DNA from: Pseudomonadota bacterium
GTDB lineage: Bacteria; Pseudomonadota; Gammaproteobacteria; Steroidobacterales; Steroidobacteraceae
Direction of reading: 5' to 3'
Assembly (NCBI GenBank): GCA_003242685.1
Contig: QGVD01000030.1
Coordinates: 1-39,197, forward strand
Length of the DNA: 39,197 nt
Below the pieces are notes generated by a model. That model was not told where the DNA came from, ran no database searches, and saw nothing but the letters and a program-made list of their open reading frames with translations. The position numbers were made by a program, and so were the translations under genes. Shown piece by piece: positions 1 to 7,516 of this stretch (position 1 is its first letter; the number at the start of each line of letters is the position of its first letter).

Positions 1-73
1 CTGCGGGCGGGGAGGGTAGCGGTGGCGGGATCGCATTGATCTCGAAGTTCCCCCACCGCAGGGAAAGAAACTG

Positions 74-646
74 ATGGCGCCGGTCGACCGGTACCCGCGG
101 CGCGGCGGGGTGGTGGGTGCCGGAGGAGCGCTCGCCCTCGCGGCCACGGCGCCGTTCACGGCCCGGGCGTCCGTGCGCGTGCCGGGTATCGCACTCTACG
201 ATCCGCGCAGCGAATCCTCGCAGCGTTTCGCCGCGGCGCTCGCTCGCGCCGGCAGCGTGCCGATCGCGCTCGAGGCCGATCCGGTGCGTCAGTGGTACGC
301 GGGACTGCGCGAGGCGATGCAGCGCCAGGGCAGCGTCGCGGCTCTCACGGACTGGAGCCGCTACCTCGTGCTGCGCGGGCTCGCCGGCGAGCTGCGGCTG
401 CATCCGCGCTTCGAGGCCCGACACCGCTTCGGCCGGGACGGGACCGAGCATCGTCTGCCCGCAACGGTGGTCGCGTCGGCTGGCGATGCTCTCGGTGCGC
501 ACGGTCTGTCGGGACCGCAGTGGCCCGAGACGATCGCACGGCTGCTGCTCGAGGGCGCGGGCGGGAAGCGCTCCGGTGAGGCCGTCGTGCACGCCTCCAC
601 GCTGCCGGGCACATCGGGAACGTTCTTCAGCTGGATGATCGGCTGA
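74..646 (+). CDS. exported hypothetical protein, Tat-like signal
   Basis: 190 aa, family not recognised. The N-terminus has an arginine pair (PRRGG, residues 8-12), a glycine/alanine-rich hydrophobic stretch (about 13-30) and an ARA site near residue 31, so it resembles a Tat or Sec signal peptide. The remainder (about 32-190) shows no membrane segment and no motif I can name. The ATG is preceded by AGGGAAAGAAACTG, a usable ribosome-binding site. It lies about 100 bp upstream of a glycosyltransferase pair on the same strand, so it may belong to the polysaccharide locus, but nothing in the protein proves this. It sits within 700 bases of the window edge, where base errors are possible; the signal region looks slightly irregular for a Tat motif. 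Real gene likely, function unknown. Confidence 0.55.
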   Translation: MAPVDRYPRRGGVVGAGGALALAATAPFTARASVRVPGIALYDPRSESSQRFAAALARAGSVPIALEADPVRQWYAGLREAMQRQGSVAALTDWSRYLVLRGLAGELRLHPRFEARHRFGRDGTEHRLPATVVASAGDALGAHGLSGPQWPETIARLLLEGAGGKRSGEAVVHASTLPGTSGTFFSWMIG

Positions 647-723
647 GGACTGCGGACCGTCGGGCCGCGGCTGGATGCACGGACGGCGGTGCGTTCGCGG
701 GCACGGAAAATGCTCTATCCCGG

Positions 724-740
724 CAGAAACGGCGTTTCTG
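724..740. repeat. perfect inverted repeat upstream of GT2 gene
   Basis: CAGAAAC and GTTTCTG are perfect reverse complements separated by GGC, ending 9 bases before the GT2 start codon. It could be a small operator or an mRNA hairpin next to the ribosome-binding site. The surrounding bases are less GC-rich than the genes. Confidence 0.35.
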
Positions 741-749
741 GAAGCGCCC

Positions 750-1721
750 ATGCCCGTTGCCCCCCCGCCGCTGGTCAGCGTCGGCATTCCGGTCTTCAAC
801 GGTGAAGCGTACCTCGAGGACGCGATCCGTTCCGTCCTCGGGCAGTCGCTCGACGATCTCGAGCTGATCATCAGCGACAACGCCTCGACGGATCGCACCT
901 CCGAAATCTGCCGCGACTTCGCGAGCAGCGATCCGCGCGTCGTCTACCGCCGCAACCCGCGCAATCTCGGCGCGGCGCCCAATTACAACGCCGTGTACGA
1001 AATGGCGCGCGGACGCTATTTCAAGTGGCTGGCGCACGACGATCGGCTGCTGCCCGGTTATCTCGCGGCGACCTCGCGCGCGCTCGAGGAGCAGCCCGAC
1101 GCAGTGCTCTGCAATACCGTCGTCCGCTACATCGACGCGCGCGGCGAGTACCTCGGTCTCTACGACAGCGGCCTCGGCGCGGCCGCCGATCCCCGTCCTT
1201 CGGCGCGATTCGCGAGCCTCGTGCTGCGCTCGCATTCGTGCGTCGACTTCTTCGGACTCATCCGGCGCACGGCGCTCGAACGCTCGCTCCTGCACGCTCC
1301 CTTCCACGGAGCCGACCGCGCGCTCCTCGCGCAGCTCGCGCTGCGCGGCCGGATGGTGCAGCTCCGCGAGCCGCTCGTGGAGATGCGCGAGCACGATCGG
1401 CGCTACACCCGCGCGCAGGGAAGTGCCCGCGAGCGGCAGAGCTGGCACGATACCTCACGCGCGGGTCGCCCGTCGCTGCCGACCTGGCGGCTGTATGCGG
1501 AGTACGTGCGCATGGTGTCGCGCGAGCCACTGCCGGCCGCCGAGCGCGCGCGCTGCTTCGCGGTGCTGGCCGCCTGGTGGGCCGTCAACTGGAACGCGGC
1601 ACGCGCGCTGGTCGATCTCGCGTCGCTCGTCGTGCCCGATGCAGTCGGAAGAGCCGAGCGGCTCAAGACACGCCTGTTCGGCCCGGCACCCGGACATCTG
1701 TCGAGGAATCAGCCGCGATGA
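750..1721 (+). CDS. glycosyltransferase family 2
   Basis: 323 aa from the ATG at 750, chosen because the GT-A fold begins directly after it (VSVGIPVFNGEAYL) and GGAAG lies 6 bases upstream; an earlier in-frame ATG at 675 would add unconserved sequence. GT2 hallmarks are SDNASTD (nucleotide-binding aspartate region, about residues 45-51) and LAHDD (DXD-like metal site, near residue 92). The C-terminal half (about 220-323) is helical and lacks an obvious transmembrane span, so it is probably a cytoplasmic or peripheral inverting glycosyltransferase that extends an O-unit or exopolysaccharide repeat. Its stop overlaps the next gene's start as ATGA, implying translational coupling to the GT4. Donor and acceptor cannot be told from sequence. 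Confidence 0.88.
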   Translation: MPVAPPPLVSVGIPVFNGEAYLEDAIRSVLGQSLDDLELIISDNASTDRTSEICRDFASSDPRVVYRRNPRNLGAAPNYNAVYEMARGRYFKWLAHDDRLLPGYLAATSRALEEQPDAVLCNTVVRYIDARGEYLGLYDSGLGAAADPRPSARFASLVLRSHSCVDFFGLIRRTALERSLLHAPFHGADRALLAQLALRGRMVQLREPLVEMREHDRRYTRAQGSARERQSWHDTSRAGRPSLPTWRLYAEYVRMVSREPLPAAERARCFAVLAAWWAVNWNAARALVDLASLVVPDAVGRAERLKTRLFGPAPGHLSRNQPR

Positions 1722-2971
1722 ACGTTGCCGCTGCAGTGGAAGACGTCGCAGCCTGTCCCGACCCGGACGACGAGGCGCTGCGCATCCTGATGGTTGCGGC
1801 CTGTCCGCTGCCGGCACGCCGCGGGACGCCGCTGCGTGTCGAACGGCTCGCCGGCGCACTCGACGCGCGAGGCCATCACGTCGAGCTCGTGACCTATCAC
1901 GTCGTCGAGGACGACGCCCCGCTTCCCGTGCCGGTGCACAGAATCTTCGCGGCGCGCCGGCGGCGCATGGAGCCGGGGCCTCACCTCGACAAGCTGTTCT
2001 TCTACGACCCGATCCTCGCGTGGAAGCTGCGGCGTCTGCTCGCGCGTGCGCCCTGGGACGTGCTCTATGCCCATCACTTCGAGGGACTGCTCGCGGCACT
2101 CGCGGCTCGCGGCCGGCGGCGGATCCCGATCGTGTACGACGCGCACACGATGCTGAGCTCGGAGCTGCCCTCGTACGGTCCATCCGCGCTGCAGCCCATC
2201 GTGCGCAGGCTCGGAGGGTGGCTCGACGGCGCCATTCCGAGCCTCGCCGACCACGTCGTGACCGTGACCACCGACATCCAGTCGGCGCTCATCGAGCGGC
2301 ACGGCATCGCGCCCGAGCGCATCACGCTGATCCGCAACGGCGTGGAGACGCGGCACTTCGCCTCGACGACCGGAGGCGAGGGACGCGATCCGTTCCGGCT
2401 CATATACACGGGCACGCTCGCGCCGTATCAGGACATCGATCTGCTGCTCCGCGTCTTCGCGCGCGTTCACCGGCTGCGGCCAGAGCTTCGGCTCCACATC
2501 GCCGCGAGCACACCGTTCGGGCCCTACGAGGAGCAGGCCCGCTCGCTCGGCATCCGGGACGCGATCGAGGTCGTGCCCGACGACTTCCAGACGCTGCCCG
2601 CACGGCTCGCGAGTGCCGCGATGGCGCTGCTGCCGCGGACGAAGTGCGACGGAATCCCGCAGAAACTGCTCAACTACATGGCATCCGGCACGCCGGTGGT
2701 CGCGAGTGCCGGCTCGGCGAAGGTGCTCGAGCACGAGCGTACCGGTCTCGTCGTTCCCGACGGGGACGTCGAGGCGTTCGCCCGCGCCATCCTGCGCCTG
2801 CTCGACGCGCCGGACTTCGCCAGGCAGCTCGGCGAAGCCGCCCGTGCCTTCGTGCTCGCGAACTGCACGTGGGAGACGGCTGCCGAGCGCGCGGAGCAGG
2901 CGTGCCGGCAGGTGATCCAGCGCACCCGTCAGACGGAAGGCGAGGCTGCGGCGAAGCGCGTCACGTCCTGA
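1718..2971 (+). CDS. glycosyltransferase family 4
   Basis: 417 aa. The start ATG at 1718 overlaps the stop of the GT2 gene (ATGA). N-terminal Rossmann domain with an acceptor-side loop (VAACPLPARRGTPLRVERLA, about residues 24-43); C-terminal GT-B domain with LIYTGTLAPYQDIDLLL, KLLNYMASGTPVVAS and HERTGLVVPDGD, the usual nucleotide-sugar-binding signature of retaining GT4 enzymes. The usual E-x7-E motif is modified: the segment reads KCDGIPQKLLNYMASG, so the first glutamate is replaced, which also occurs in divergent family members. It probably adds a sugar to a lipid-linked glycan at the cytoplasmic face. It converges on the methyltransferase gene and overlaps its 3' end by 11 bp. Confidence 0.88.
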   Translation: MNVAAAVEDVAACPDPDDEALRILMVAACPLPARRGTPLRVERLAGALDARGHHVELVTYHVVEDDAPLPVPVHRIFAARRRRMEPGPHLDKLFFYDPILAWKLRRLLARAPWDVLYAHHFEGLLAALAARGRRRIPIVYDAHTMLSSELPSYGPSALQPIVRRLGGWLDGAIPSLADHVVTVTTDIQSALIERHGIAPERITLIRNGVETRHFASTTGGEGRDPFRLIYTGTLAPYQDIDLLLRVFARVHRLRPELRLHIAASTPFGPYEEQARSLGIRDAIEVVPDDFQTLPARLASAAMALLPRTKCDGIPQKLLNYMASGTPVVASAGSAKVLEHERTGLVVPDGDVEAFARAILRLLDAPDFARQLGEAARAFVLANCTWETAAERAEQACRQVIQRTRQTEGEAAAKRVTS

Positions 2972-4229
2972 GCGTGCCGGCGTCGCATCCCGTCGCCGCA
3001 GCGCGCGGGATCGCCGTGGCCGCGGGCAGATCCCGCGCGTCGTCGAGCCCGGCGAGCGGCACGAGGCGCGGCCTCAGTCCGAGCTCCTCGAGTATGCGGC
3101 GGATCTCCTCCGTATAGATCGGGTTCATGACGTACACGAGCTCGGGTCGGATCTGCTGCAGCGCCCCGGGTCCGACGATCTCGTGCCCGCTGCCGGCCAG
3201 GAACTTGCCGTGCTTGTGGGGATTGATGTCCACGACCGCATCGAGCTCCTCGCCGAGCCCGAGCGCACTGATGAAGGACACACCCTTCGAGCCCGAGCCC
3301 CAGATGGCGAGTCGACCGCCCGCCTGCTTGTGGGCGCACACCTCGCGGGCGAGCATCTCCGTGTAGCGCGCCACGCGATCGGCGAAACGCTCGACGAGCG
3401 CCTCGATTCGCTCGAGATCGTCCTCCGCGGCGAACGCCGCTTCGGTCGGACCCGCTGCCGCACGCGCCTCGATGATCAGGTACTGCCCGTCGTAGACCTT
3501 GTAGAGATCGAGCAGCTCGAAGCCGGTCGCGCGGAACAGCCGTGCGAGCGAGCCGCGCGTGAAGTAGCTGCAGTGCTCGTAGTACACGTCCCAGAACGCG
3601 CCTTCCTCGAGCACGCGCTCGGTGTCGGGCAGCTCGAAGCTCACGGCCACTTCGCGGCGGTCGCCGATCGTGCTGCGGATCAGCCGCATGAACTCGCGCA
3701 CCGGCCCGATGTGCTCGAGCGTGTGGCGGCAGCAGATGTAGTCGGCCTGCAGATGCGCGTAGCGCGGCCCGTAGAAGTCGCGGATGAACTCGATGCGCGA
3801 AGCCGCCTCGCTCCTCGTGCGCTCGGGGCGGTAGCTGGGATCGAGACCGATGCCGCGGCAGCCGCTGCGTTCGCACAGCATCACGAGGAACTCCCCCTTG
3901 CCGCAGCCGATCTCGAGCGCGGTCCTGCCGGGCCCGAGACCGAAGCGGGCGATCTGGTCGTCGCAGAGCTCGCGCAGGAACTCGAGGAACCGCGGCGAGT
4001 AGGCCTGCGTCTCCTCGTATGCGGCCGAGTAGCGCGTGAGGGACGCGTCGAACGCCCGGTTCTGAATGAAGCCGCAGCCGCGGCAGAAGACGATGTCGAG
4101 CTCGCCGCGCGGGAAGGCGAGCGCCTCCCGGCGCGTGTCGAACATCAGGCAGCTGTGGGCGGGGACGCGAGGTACGCGATAGAAGGGCTTCAGATCCGAC
4201 CCGCCGCACGCCTGGCACACGAACGACAC
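2961..4229 (-). CDS. C-methyltransferase-like SAM protein, divergent copy
   Basis: 422 aa, start GTG at 4229 with GAGGG 6-10 bases upstream. Architecture matches the three-part sugar C-methyltransferase family (Methyltransf_13, Methyltransf_23/11, Methyltransf_14). There is an N-terminal four-cysteine zinc site (CQAC, residues 5-8, and CRGC, near 49-52), a SAM motif I (LEIGCGKGEF, near residue 104), a YYEHCSYF segment near 218, and a C-terminal WGSGSKG / VVDINPHKHGKFL nucleotide-binding-like domain. Compared with its neighbour it has YYEH in place of YHEH and WGSGSKG in place of GYGAAAKG, so it may use a different sugar or a different chemistry. It is the last gene of the rfbF operon, 10 bp after the second methyltransferase. 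Substrate unknown. Confidence 0.82.
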   Translation of the reverse strand: MSFVCQACGGSDLKPFYRVPRVPAHSCLMFDTRREALAFPRGELDIVFCRGCGFIQNRAFDASLTRYSAAYEETQAYSPRFLEFLRELCDDQIARFGLGPGRTALEIGCGKGEFLVMLCERSGCRGIGLDPSYRPERTRSEAASRIEFIRDFYGPRYAHLQADYICCRHTLEHIGPVREFMRLIRSTIGDRREVAVSFELPDTERVLEEGAFWDVYYEHCSYFTRGSLARLFRATGFELLDLYKVYDGQYLIIEARAAAGPTEAAFAAEDDLERIEALVERFADRVARYTEMLAREVCAHKQAGGRLAIWGSGSKGVSFISALGLGEELDAVVDINPHKHGKFLAGSGHEIVGPGALQQIRPELVYVMNPIYTEEIRRILEELGLRPRLVPLAGLDDARDLPAATAIPRAAATGCDAGTLRT

Positions 4230-4239
4230 GTGCGAGCCC

Positions 4240-5469
4240 TCAGATCACCGTCGGAGTGGGGATCGGCACGATGAAACGCCCGCCGCGCCGAGCGTGCTCG
4301 GACTGCTGCGCCATGATCTCGTCCCTGAAGTTCCAGGGCAGTATCAGCAGGTAGTCCGGCTTCGACTCGCGGATGCGCTCGGGCGGCACGATCGGCAGGC
4401 GTACGCCCGGGATCCACCGTCCCTGCTTGAACGGATTGCGGTCGGCGACGAAGTCGAGCGTCTCCGGTCCGATGCCGACGCAGTTGAGCAGGATCGTGCC
4501 CTTGGCAGCCGCGCCGTAGCCGGCGATGCGCGCACCGCTCGCCTTCAGATCGGCGAGCAGGCGCGCGAGCGAGTCGCGGATGTCCTGCACCTTCCGCGCG
4601 AACTGCCGGTAATAGGCGAGCTCGTGCATGCCGCGCGCGCGCTCCTCGGCGAGGTGGCGCGTCACGGAATCGTCCGGCTCGCCGCGATGGCGCACGAAGA
4701 TGCGCAGCGATCCGCCGTGGATCGGCAGCGGCTCGACGCGCACGAGCTCGAGCCCGTGGCGGCGGAACAGCGCCTGCAGCGCGGTGACGGAGAAGTAGCA
4801 CAGGTGCTCGTGATAGATGGTGTCGAACTCCCCGTGCTCGATGAGCTCGCGCACGTACGGCACCTCGATCACCGCGGTGCCTTCGGGCTTGAGCAGCAGC
4901 GCGATTCCGGCGACGAAGCCGTTCGTGTCCGCCACGTGCGCGAGCACGTTGTTGGCGTGGATCACGTCCGCGCGCACGCCTTCGGCCACGAGCAGCCGCG
5001 CGTACTCGAGGCCGAAGAAGGCGCACCGCGTGTCGATGCCTTTCTCGCGGGCCGCCGCCACGGGCGCGGGCGCGGGATCGATGCCGAGCACCGGAATGCC
5101 GCGCCGCGCGTAGAACTGAAGGAGATAGCCGTCGTTGCTCGCGAGCTCCACCGCGAGGCTCCCGGGTCCGAGCCCGAGCTCCTCGATGCGCGCCGCAACG
5201 TTCTCCTCCGCGTTGCGCACCACGGTGTCGCTCACCGAGGAAAAGTACGGATAGTCCGCTCCGAAGAGCTCCTCGGGCGGCACCGTCTCCAGGATCTGCA
5301 CGAGCGTGCAGCGGTTGCAGAACGCGACGTCGAGCGGATAGCGCCGCTCGGGCTCGCCGAGCTGCTCGGTCGTGAGAAAGCCGTCAGAGAGGGGCAGATC
5401 CCCGAGCGACAGGAACACGTCCAGCGTGTCCGCGCCGCAGGAACGGCAGAGTGTCTCGGTGCGGCTCAC
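4240..5469 (-). CDS. NDP-sugar C-methyltransferase family protein
   Basis: 409 aa, GTG start at 5469 overlapping the epimerase stop (GTGA). It has the canonical TylC3/NovU-like layout. The zinc-binding N-terminus has CRSC (residues 8-11) and CNRC (near 51-54). The SAM domain has motif I VELASNDGYLL (near 108). The family's catalytic-region signature YHEHLCYFS lies near 219. The C-terminal domain contains GYGAAAKG (near 317) and VADRNPFKQGRWIPG. Known relatives transfer a methyl group from SAM to a carbon of a 4-keto-6-deoxy NDP-hexose. With rfbF in the same operon the carrier is probably CDP. Which carbon is methylated cannot be read from sequence. Confidence 0.87.
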   Translation of the reverse strand: MSRTETLCRSCGADTLDVFLSLGDLPLSDGFLTTEQLGEPERRYPLDVAFCNRCTLVQILETVPPEELFGADYPYFSSVSDTVVRNAEENVAARIEELGLGPGSLAVELASNDGYLLQFYARRGIPVLGIDPAPAPVAAAREKGIDTRCAFFGLEYARLLVAEGVRADVIHANNVLAHVADTNGFVAGIALLLKPEGTAVIEVPYVRELIEHGEFDTIYHEHLCYFSVTALQALFRRHGLELVRVEPLPIHGGSLRIFVRHRGEPDDSVTRHLAEERARGMHELAYYRQFARKVQDIRDSLARLLADLKASGARIAGYGAAAKGTILLNCVGIGPETLDFVADRNPFKQGRWIPGVRLPIVPPERIRESKPDYLLILPWNFRDEIMAQQSEHARRGGRFIVPIPTPTVI

Positions 5470-6557
5470 GCGACGGCACCCCCGAGATGGACGGCGGACC
5501 GGCCGTGCGGCTGGACCGGCCGTGTCCAGACGAGTGCGCCATCGAGCAGGCCTTTCTCCTGCAGGTCACGCACGTGCCGCAGACGGATGAAACGGCCGCT
5601 CAGGAACTGCTCGAGATCGACACGATGCCGAGTGAACGCGTCGTACACTTCCTCGATGCCGCGGCGTACGGTCCACTGCGGCTCGAAGTCCGGCAGACGC
5701 CTGCGCAGCTTCTCGCAGCTCACGCGGTAGTTGCGCTTGTCGGGGCTCGAGCCCGGGGCGAACGTGACACGCGCGCCCGGCACGACTTCCGCCACCATCT
5801 GCGCCACCTCGCGCACGCGATAGTTCTCGCGGGTCGAACCGACGTTGAACGCCTCGTTGTGCACCAGCTCGCGCGGCGCTTCCAGGACCGCGACGAAGGC
5901 GCGTGCGATGTCCTCGATGTGGACGAGCGGGCGCCACGGCATGCCGTCGCTCTTGATGAGGACTTCGCCGGTGGTGACCGCGTAGCCGACGAGATTGTTC
6001 ACCACCAGATCGCCGCGCAGCCGCCGCGAGACGCCGAAGGCGGTGGCGCTGCGCAGAAAGGTCGGGCTGAAATGCTCGTCCGCGAGCTGCGCGACGTCGC
6101 GCTCCACCCAGACCTTGCTCTCCGCGTAGGGCGTCACGGGCCGCAGCGGCGCCGTCTCGTCGAGGAAGTCGTCGCCGGAGGCGCCGTAGTTGCTGCACGA
6201 GCTCGAGAACACGAAGCGCTTCACGCCGGCTTCACGCGCGAGCCGCGCCAGGCGCACCGAGGCCTCGTGATTGATCGAATAGGTGGTCTCGGGAGCGAGG
6301 TCACCCAGCGGGTCGTTCGAGATGCCCGCGAGGTGCAGCACGGCGTCGAAGCCCTCGAGGTGCTCGACCTGCACGTCGCGCAGGTCCATGCGCAGCGTGG
6401 GGATCGAGGAGGAAGACTCCCCGTCGAACCCGCAGTCCTCGAACAGAAAGCTGTCGAGGCCGGTCACCTCGTGACCGCGCTCGAGCAGCATGGGAACGAG
6501 CACGTGACCGATGTATCCGTCGTGTCCGGTGACGAGCACCCGCATCCTGCGTTTCAT
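5466..6557 (-). CDS. NAD-dependent epimerase/dehydratase (extended SDR)
   Basis: 363 aa from the ATG at 6557, which overlaps the rfbF stop by four bases (ATGA); upstream in-frame codons read through rfbF and are not used. Rossmann motif VTGHDGYIG (residues 7-15), SSSCSNYG with the active-site serine region, and catalytic YAESK near residue 147 place it in the extended SDR family of nucleotide-sugar epimerases, dehydratases and reductases. It should act on the CDP-sugar made by the adjacent RfbF, before or after methylation. It is not a recognisable RfbG (CDP-glucose 4,6-dehydratase); by overall look it resembles GalE-like epimerases. The exact reaction is unknown. Confidence 0.87.
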   Translation of the reverse strand: MKRRMRVLVTGHDGYIGHVLVPMLLERGHEVTGLDSFLFEDCGFDGESSSSIPTLRMDLRDVQVEHLEGFDAVLHLAGISNDPLGDLAPETTYSINHEASVRLARLAREAGVKRFVFSSSCSNYGASGDDFLDETAPLRPVTPYAESKVWVERDVAQLADEHFSPTFLRSATAFGVSRRLRGDLVVNNLVGYAVTTGEVLIKSDGMPWRPLVHIEDIARAFVAVLEAPRELVHNEAFNVGSTRENYRVREVAQMVAEVVPGARVTFAPGSSPDKRNYRVSCEKLRRRLPDFEPQWTVRRGIEEVYDAFTRHRVDLEQFLSGRFIRLRHVRDLQEKGLLDGALVWTRPVQPHGRSAVHLGGAVA

Positions 6558-7324
6558 GACCACGTCTTCCAGGGAGCCTTGCCGCTCTCCCACAGTGATT
6601 CGAGATAGACCTTGTCCCGCAGTGTGTCCATGCACTGCCAGAACCCCTCGTGGCGGTACGCCATGAGCTGCCCGTCACGAGCGAGATTCTCGAGCGGCTC
6701 GCGCTCGAACAGCGTGTCGTCGCCTTCGATGTAGTCGAACACGCCCGGCTCGAGGACGAAGAACGCGCCGTTGATCCAGCCTTCCGCGAGCTGCGCCTTC
6801 TCGGCGAACTCCACGACGCGGTCGCCGTCGAGCGCGAGGCGTCCGAAACGGGCCGGGGGACGCACGGCGGTGACGGTGGCGAGGCGTCCGTGGCTCCTGT
6901 GGAAGGCGAGCAGCTTGTGCAGGTCGACGGTAGAAACGCCATCGCCCCAGGTCAGCATGAACGTCGAGTCGCCCAGGTGCGGCGCCAGCCGCTTGATGCG
7001 TCCGCCGGTGTTCGTGTGCAGGCCCGTGTCGATCAGATCGACCGTCCAGTCGGGCGCGCTTCCGTTGCGCGTCTCGATCCTGCCGTCGGCGAGGCGCACG
7101 CGCATGTCCGAATGCAGCGCACAGTAGTCGGCCATGTAGCGCTTGATCTGCTCTCCCTTGTAGCCGAGCGCGATGACGAATTCCTTAAAGCCATAGCTGT
7201 AGTAATGCATCATGATGTGCCAGAGGATCGGCCTGCCGCCGATCTCGACCATCGGTTTGGGTTTCGAGACCGTTTCTTCCGAGAGGCGCGAGCCGACACC
7301 GCCAGCGAGAATGCCGACCTTCAT
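6554..7324 (-). CDS. rfbF: glucose-1-phosphate cytidylyltransferase
   Basis: 256 aa, the usual length. It makes CDP-glucose and pyrophosphate from CTP and alpha-D-glucose 1-phosphate, the entry step to CDP-deoxyhexoses and branched CDP-sugars. Seen in the sequence: the nucleotidyltransferase start VGILAGGVGSRLSEET with SKPKPMVEIGG (residues 3-29), the family-specific HIMMHYYSYGFKEFVIALGY, TWGDGVS metal-binding aspartate region near 129, NGAFFVLE, and FWQCMDTLRDK near the C-terminus. AGGAG lies about 9 bases before the ATG. It is the first gene of a four-gene operon with SDR and two methyltransferases, divergent from the flippase. No CDP-glucose 4,6-dehydratase lies in this window. Confidence 0.95.
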   Translation of the reverse strand: MKVGILAGGVGSRLSEETVSKPKPMVEIGGRPILWHIMMHYYSYGFKEFVIALGYKGEQIKRYMADYCALHSDMRVRLADGRIETRNGSAPDWTVDLIDTGLHTNTGGRIKRLAPHLGDSTFMLTWGDGVSTVDLHKLLAFHRSHGRLATVTAVRPPARFGRLALDGDRVVEFAEKAQLAEGWINGAFFVLEPGVFDYIEGDDTLFEREPLENLARDGQLMAYRHEGFWQCMDTLRDKVYLESLWESGKAPWKTWS

Positions 7325-7396
7325 CTCGAGTCACTCCTGTTGCGCCATGCTGTGTGCCCGGGACGGATGGTTCGTGTGGCAGAAGCTGGAAGTGTT

Positions 7397-7429
7397 GCTA
7401 CCCGGTAGCGAGGCGTACGCAAGTTGCGT
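7397..7429. promoter_or_regulatory. two dyads in rfbF/flippase divergent region
   Basis: Two inverted repeats sit side by side in the 192-bp divergent gap: GCTACC/GGTAGC around 7403 and ACGCAA/TTGCGT around 7423, each with a one-base centre. The centres are 20 bp apart, about two helical turns, as expected for cooperative binding of a dimeric regulator. No regulator gene is adjacent, so function is inferred. Confidence 0.35.
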
Positions 7430-7481
7430 GCCCGGTCCGGCGCATCGCTCCCGGCACGGTACGTGCAAGTGAGTGCCGGCA

Positions 7482-7487
7482 TACACT
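7482..7487 (+). promoter_or_regulatory. possible -10 element of flippase gene
   Basis: TACACT lies 29 bases before the flippase ATG in a locally AT-richer stretch. The same hexamer precedes three other genes in the window (11930, 16924, 37509). No good -35 is visible, so confidence is low. Confidence 0.3.
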
Positions 7488-7516
7488 CGAAATAACAGCC
7501 GCTCAGATCCCTGCCG

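Noticed and set aside
3183..5730. long plus-strand frames opposite the methyltransferase operon
   Set aside because: They lack family motifs, while the minus strand has complete zinc, SAM and catalytic signatures.
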